Positions 6,082 to 6,623 of a stretch of 6,623 nt of DNA are shown here, piece after piece. This DNA is from Actinomycetes bacterium (GTDB taxonomy: Bacteria; Actinomycetota; Acidimicrobiia; Acidimicrobiales; Palsa-688), in contig JAKAWM010000164.1 in assembly GCA_021827285.1 (NCBI GenBank), forward strand, positions 1-6,623, given 5' to 3'. A program made the translations under genes and the position numbers. The notes below the pieces were generated by a model that saw only the letters and a program-made list of their open reading frames with translations, did no database searches and was not told where the DNA came from. Within the stretch, counting starts at the first letter, position 1. Each line of letters starts with the position of its first letter.

Positions 6082-6623
6082 ATGTGGTCCTCGCGCCGTA
6101 GCCAGGCCGCACGCTCAACGGGCCAAGACGATTGGCAGACGATAGCGTGGCCCCGTCAGGGGCCGGTTCATCTCCCCGGGGGACCAGGCGGCACGCCGCG
6201 ACCTCTTCCCCCAGGCCCGGCGGCGCAAGTGCCGGCGAAGGCAGCCTGGTGGGCAGTCCCAGGTGCCCTGGTCGGCTTTGTCCTGGCTACGGTCGGTGCT
6301 GCCGTTGGCCAGGCACTCAGCGGCGAACCCGAGGCCACCCTGGCGAACCACCCTGCGGCGATGGCAGATTTGTTGAGCGAGGCGGGCTTGTGGGTAGCGA
6401 TGCTGGGGACAGCTATTTTCGTGTCTCGCCGCTACGGTCATGGCAGCCTGAAGCGAGACTATGGGCTCTCGTTCAGGGCCATCGACCTGCTGTGGGTCAT
6501 CCTCGCCCTGGGCGCCGGCCTCCTTATTTCCGGTCTCGTGGTCGCCGCCTTCGCCCACACTTCGTTTCAGGGGACCAACAATCAGATCCTCACCCAGCAG
6601 AAGGGCAACCACGTAGGGTTCGT
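6082..6623 (+). CDS. Probable CPBP-family intramembrane protease, 5' part only
   Basis: The plus-strand frame from ATG 6082 is open to the window end (180 complete codons). An in-frame TAG at 6061-6063 limits the start to GTG 6076 or ATG 6082. The first 50 or so residues are cytoplasmic-looking and Pro/Gly-rich. Hydrophobic segments follow at about 56-80, 103-115 and 134-158. Between the last two lies SRRYGHGSLKRDYGLSFRAI (115-134), a stretch typical of actinobacterial CPBP (CAAX/Abi) membrane proteins just before the catalytic helices. The glutamate motif and later histidines that define the protease would lie beyond the window, so activity cannot be judged. No good ribosome binding site is seen; a later GTG at 6229, just before the first membrane segment, is an alternative start. 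The gene is transcribed divergently from rpmH. Confidence 0.65.
   Translation, partial: MWSSRRSQAARSTGQDDWQTIAWPRQGPVHLPGGPGGTPRPLPPGPAAQVPAKAAWWAVPGALVGFVLATVGAAVGQALSGEPEATLANHPAAMADLLSEAGLWVAMLGTAIFVSRRYGHGSLKRDYGLSFRAIDLLWVILALGAGLLISGLVVAAFAHTSFQGTNNQILTQQKGNHVGF

Noticed and set aside
5673..6101. Plus-strand ORFs of about 140 residues across rpmH and the intergenic region
   Set aside because: They are antisense to rpmH and have no coherent domain.
6115..6612. 165-residue minus-strand ORF at the right end
   Set aside because: The plus strand encodes a hydrophobic, CPBP-like protein over the same bases; the minus-strand translation is polar, low-complexity and unlike any known family.

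Overview
This window holds a conserved chromosomal cluster that in most bacteria lies near the replication origin. It reads entirely on the minus strand, in the order rpmH - rnpA - yidD - yidC - jag(khpB) - rsmG - [parS] - parA - parB. The DNA is GC-rich and uses GTG and TTG starts. The gene order, the actinobacterial-type YidC, the N-terminally extended ParA and the CPBP protein at the right edge all suggest an actinobacterium, possibly close to Acidimicrobiia. Placement below phylum is inference.

Layout from right to left. (1) 6082 to the window end, plus strand: the 5' part of a divergent membrane protein, most likely a CPBP-family (CAAX/Abi) intramembrane protease whose catalytic part lies outside the window. 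(2) 5849-6075: intergenic region with the rpmH ribosome binding site. No dnaA gene is seen here, although dnaA is the usual divergent neighbour. (3) 3049-5848: a tightly packed run of five genes (rpmH, rnpA, yidD, yidC, jag) coupled to rsmG (2330-3052). Four junctions are stop/start overlaps (TTGA, TTGA, ATGA, ATGA) and one (yidC/jag) is a 4-base gap. (4) 2159-2329: gap between rsmG and parA with a good parS site directly behind rsmG. (5) 256-2158: parA and parB, overlapping by 26 bases, with a near-perfect ribosome binding site for parB inside the end of parA. (6) 1-255: non-coding DNA with a small cluster of DnaA-box-like 9-mers and perhaps the edge of another gene.

The genes serve three linked housekeeping jobs. 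RpmH (L34), RnpA (RNase P protein), RsmG (16S methyltransferase) and the RNA-binding protein Jag/KhpB belong to translation and RNA metabolism. YidD and YidC insert membrane proteins. ParA, ParB and parS segregate the chromosome.

I see no new defence, mobile or biosynthetic system. The points most worth a second look are: an rnpA-frame ORF that completely contains rpmH and starts 4 nt upstream of it, as known from Thermus; an in-frame 18-bp tandem repeat inside rsmG; the DnaA-box cluster beyond parB; and the absence of dnaA beside rpmH.
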